Source of the DNA: Ascidia mentula
Taxonomy: Eukaryota > Chordata > Ascidiacea > Phlebobranchia > Ascidiidae
DNA length: 64,000 bases
NCBI GenBank assembly: GCA_947561715.1
Contig: OX387203.1
Location: 5,456,001-5,520,000, forward strand
Reading direction: 5' to 3'
The translations under genes and the position numbers were made by a program. The notes beneath the pieces are model-generated. The model was not told the DNA's origin and made no database searches. It saw only the letters and a program-made list of their open reading frames with translations. Shown piece by piece: positions 60,007 through 64,000 of the stretch. Every line of letters begins with the position of its first letter. Within the stretch, counting starts at the first letter, position 1.

Positions 60007-60574
60007 AATGCACTGTTTTGTTAATTGTGTAACTCGTCTTGAGCTATTTCAGTCCCCCAAACTATACATTAAAGGAGTTTTTATTTACTGTATCGGCGTT
60101 TTCTGTCGCGAAACGACATTTCACAATTAGGGCCGGGGAAAAGGTTTCCAGTGTTACTTTTAGGGAAACATTTAGTTTTTTGTAGCCTAAGTTGAACCCT
60201 CACAGCCAGCATTCGACTTTAAGTCACGTAAAAAATAGTTTCAATAGCGTTAAGCTTTTATCACATGTGAATGATTGATGTGAGTGATTGGTAGATCATT
60301 TAATAGAGCAACTTTCTCTATCGTCGGCTACCGCCAGCATCGCAAGGATGTTATGCAGTCATGCGACAGGGAAAGACTACCCAGAACGCTTGGAAATTGA
60401 TCGCTTTTCCCTGTTATCCAGGGGGATTTCGCTCCCTCGGAAAACACTCCTAGAGTTTCGACGGTGACTGGAGCGTTTGGCTTTAGCGAGGTTATTGATC
60501 ACCGCTTTGCAGTTGGAAGTAAAATATGAAGCTGCAGAACTTCTTTCAGTTTTGTTAGTGAAATATTTTGAAAT

Positions 60575-60680
60575 TTAATGTTGCTGTTGCTGCCAGGCAT
60601 ATTATATCTTCTAACGGTCTGTTCTTCTCGGTGAATACAAGTTACGTTTTAATGTGCCAGAAGAGCAGACTATTAAAGTA
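60575..60680. mobile_element. fold-back MITE, family 2 copy c
   Basis: TGTTGCTGCCAGGCATATTA and GTCTGTTCTTCTCGG at the left and GTGCCAGAAGAGCAGACTAT at the right match the arms of the copy at 18,024. The interior is shortened. Confidence 0.65.
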
Positions 60681-63600
60681 TTTTCAAATTGGGGATAGGT
60701 GGATTTATTTACCCAAAACATCGTTTTAACAGATAGTTGAAATTTGGTGATTCCAGTTCAAAGCGCTGTGTGAAATTACACGTTTGAATTCAAACGATAC
60801 AAACGTACCGCACTAAAGCTTTCTCGCGATAGTTTTAATTAGAAATTCGAGAGTGTTTCGCCCGCTACCTCTGCGTGATGCATTGCCAATAGGCAATAGG
60901 CTAATTTCCGATACAGGGACAGATAACCTCAATAATCAACACTTCCTAAACAAGCGGAATGCCGCCAATTACCACTGGGAAACCTATATCCTGGCATTCA
61001 CCAACCAATCGAACTAACAACGTCACAAAAACCCGCAATGACGTCACTCTTGATGTCATCGCAGAGCCGGTTGCGCGTTGTTGTAAGTTGCTGTCGATGT
61101 GCGCGGGCTTTTGGTTGGATCAAGTTACATTTCTCAGAAAAATCGTGAAATTAATTGAGGAACCTTCGTAGAGCGTCTCAGAACTCAGTCATTTACTAGA
61201 ATGTCTGTCTGGGATTCCAGAGAAATGTGGTCGCAAAATAAAGAGACTATAAAAGGGCAGCGAAGGTATAGCTGAAGCATTTTGTGGATTGCTCGGAACA
61301 GGGCTTTTCATCTCGTGGTCAATGGACCCCTGAGTTCACAGCGATCTATCTAAATTGGCTAGTTGGTCCACGGATCCAAACGAGTTAAAAACCAGATTTA
61401 GAAGCAGGTTTTGTGAAAGCTACAAGAAAAAACAATGAAGCATAAAGGAAAATGTATTAGTTGCCCGCTTGCCAATCTCCGACAAAGTCTGCTTTATTGC
61501 GCTGGCCTCTTGGTGGTGCCAAAGGTGCATAGATACATGCTAGCTGTATTTTGATGGCAACATAAGAGAGCGTCCGCACTTCTAGCGTTGCAACGCAAGA
61601 TATTTTTCCGTTGAGACGCGAGAAAAATATCATTTTAAATATTTTTAAGTGTATAAACGGATCTAACGAAAGTTTCTAGCTACACATAAAATCGTTTGAT
61701 AGTTTCGTGTTTTATTATATTTATTCACCTTTTACGTCCACATACATATATATGCGTGCAAAGATAGCGCAATTTGGCAAATGGGCGTTTACTTTTTGAA
61801 TCAACGGATCACTGGTAACAAGTCAACCTACTATTGTGAAAATGCCACGCCGACCAAAATGTTTTGCAGTTTCGCGAATAACCTTTGACGGTAGTGGTTG
61901 CTGACTGGTAAAATGGTGATGGCCCAAGACGGTTAAATGTATGTAGCATAAAATCTAGCGCATTAGCCTAGAAGATTAAACCATGCTACTGCGTGACCTA
62001 GCAAATCTTTAGATATATGCGCACCGGGAGTTTTGCAATCATCCAATCAACGAACTTTCTGAACCTTAGAGAAACAGCCACGTACACGCATTTGCGAAAT
62101 TTGGAAACCTTTCTTGCGCCAATGATTCTAAACACGTTTTTACGCTTCTGTGCCTTTTCACGGACTTCGGTCTCGGACGGCCTCCTTGAGCACGCGCGTG
62201 TTGGGTGTAACTGACACGACAGTGAAAATATTATTGTAGTTTTCTAAGCTGCAGGTTCTAGTGGCGACCTTTCGACACTGTTTCGCCGCCGGATTTAACT
62301 TTTTCCGAAAAAGATGTTTGGAACGAAAGCGGTTCAGTTTTAGCTGAGGAGCGGTTCCATTTCGTGCGTAGAGTTGTATAGTGTCATAGATCTAGGTATA
62401 TCGCGGTTATAAGAAATATAAACATCGTCGTCAGGTATAAATATAGTAGAGTTTGCCACATGTGTTGCATTGCGTTGGAGTGCTAGTGTTGCACAAAGTG
62501 TAGAAAACGGATTTTACAAAATACCAACGAAGGTTCCTGAAGATGTGTTGATTTTACCAAAACAAGTGCGGTCTTTAGCTGTTAACTACCAAAATATTGC
62601 TTTGCAAACGCTTTGTCTGCATGCTAGGCTGCTGCATTTATGGGAGCTTTCGCTAAATTGCAACGCAGCGCATTTGGTGTTCCTCCCAAAACGCCATTGT
62701 GTCGGTTAAACTTCAGACCTTAGGGGCGATGCGTTTTCTTGCTTCACGGCGCATAAAAAGCCAACGAATCCCGCATGGACTCGCGTCCCTGTAAACAGTT
62801 TACGGTTGTGGTTTGCAAGTGACGTTGTGGTCATGGCTTTTCTAATGCAGCGTGTAGCGACGAAATTCGATCCATGTCGACTTTGTTATTTGCGCAGTGG
62901 AGAATTCGAGTTCGAGTATTCGAGTAGCGTTTGAAGCACGAGAAATGCGGATACCAACAACAACCAACTAACAACTCAGGGGCGTAAAAATGAGAGGAAA
63001 ATGTATTTTCATGAAAGGTCAAATGACTGCGCAAGATTCGTTGGTTTTATGAAGTTATTTCACTGATAATAATCAGGGCACAATTTGTTCCGACGCAAAA
63101 ACATAAATGGCCGAAATCGTATAAAAAGTTGGCGTCAAATATATTTTGTAAATTGTGCGTGTATTCTAAAATACAACCAGGTCGCGTCTCCACACAACTA
63201 ACAAACATATCAGATAAGATACAGAATTTGTATCCGACACGATCACTGTTCCGCACCAGTGCTTCAGACAACACCATATCTTTAGAAAAACAATTACCCC
63301 GACTAGCGCCGATAGAACAAGTCTGGTGGATGAGACGTCACGTGCTGTGGGTTCGAGATTGGCGTACTTTCCAATTTTGTTGGAAAAGGGAGTCGAAGCG
63401 TGACTACTCACAGTTTTCGTTCCGCCGAAGGAAAAGTTTCACGCCGGGGTCTTTTCAATGCTAAAAAAATGCCGGGGTCTTTTCACACCCACTTATGCGA
63501 CTTTAATTACCCACCCACTGTGATCTACAGGTTTGTGTAATCGAATTATTTTGCACTGGCGTTTATGCAGCAGGGGTAGGGCGTTGACACAAAAGAGTCA

Positions 63601-64000
63601 GTAAAAGACGACGAAGAAATGGCTCCGATGTTAGTCCCATGTCACAGACAGAGGAAGGTAGTGGGGACAAGGCTTGGTCTAAGTCTAAGATTAGAATCAA
63701 TCATAATGATAAGGGCAGTAATGGGTCGAAAAAATACGTTGAATAATTTATTTACGAACCAAGGTCTCTGTGTTAGTGAACCGATGAAGTTAATCTGATG
63801 CTTTTAACGCGAAAAGATCACAGGATGATCTTTGATTTTCATGTGGCTGCTTTCGTTTGTAATAGGTTTATGGTGTGTCCATCGCATAACTTTAATATAC
63901 GCCTGGAGACAGAAATTTAATGAAAAAGTACACGAGTTCAAACGGAAAACCAGGCCCCATAGCCGACTGTAATTGCGTAAAGTTATCTTGTGACTTCGCT

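Larger units (their letters stand above)
56620..64000. other. right-hand region without a supportable gene
   Basis: Read on both strands. Short open frames (for example 57,316-57,751; 58,891-59,232; 62,470-62,709; 63,129-63,464) have no recognised motifs and no consistent splice structure. A TATAAAAGG at about 61,247 could be a promoter, but no coding start follows clearly. Two fold-back elements are present (59,894 and 60,575), plus a 15-bp direct repeat GCCGGGGTCTTTTCA at 63,443 and 63,471. Confidence 0.45.

Noticed and set aside
61240-61300. TATAAAAGG as a promoter of a protein gene
   Set aside because: No credible start codon, exon or splice pattern follows within the next kilobase.

Overview
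The window is eukaryotic and looks like an ascidian tunicate (Ciona-like). It is AT-rich (about two-thirds A+T by eye), with compact multi-exon genes, GT-AG introns of roughly 150 to 2000 bp, and AG acceptors lying just 5' of several start codons, as expected where mRNAs are spliced-leader trans-spliced. The genus is an inference from style and gene content. No single sequence proves it.

Left part (1-21,110) is gene-rich. A minus-strand Ser/Thr/Gln-rich protein gene (about 401-1,415, perhaps continuing off the left edge) is head-to-head with an intronless RRM gene of Boule/DAZ type (2,165-3,046). LSM7 follows in four exons (4,215-5,194), then the minus-strand CDC42 small effector gene (CDC42SE/SPEC, three exons, 8,567-10,664). 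A 12-exon gene (13,806-21,107) encodes a 1,173-residue four-transmembrane protein with a very long, low-complexity cytoplasmic tail; I do not recognise its family.

Middle part (21,108-46,650) has a 12-kb stretch with no supportable gene. It is followed by a nine-exon Shaker/Kv1-type voltage-gated potassium channel (33,209-41,815), complete from T1 domain to S6, with one GC-AG intron and a very short C-terminus. Introns and intergenic DNA carry small non-autonomous DNA transposons: a hAT MITE with a perfect 8-bp target duplication, a nested hAT pair and several fold-back families.

Right part (46,650-64,000) holds the most unusual structure. About 7.7 kb is a higher-order tandem array of tRNA-like units. 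Twenty-seven plus-strand units and four minus-strand units each carry Pol III A-box-like and B-box-like motifs, and the 152-bp monomers also keep a T-run a fixed distance downstream. Three large repeat blocks (2,736, 2,584 and 1,645 bp) differ by whole monomers. About 450 bp beyond the array lies an unrelated 189-bp satellite (about nine copies). The last 7 kb shows no gene I can support.

The genes do not form a pathway. They are ordinary neighbours: RNA binding (Boule-like), mRNA decay/splicing (LSM7), Cdc42 signalling (CDC42SE) and membrane excitability (Kv1).
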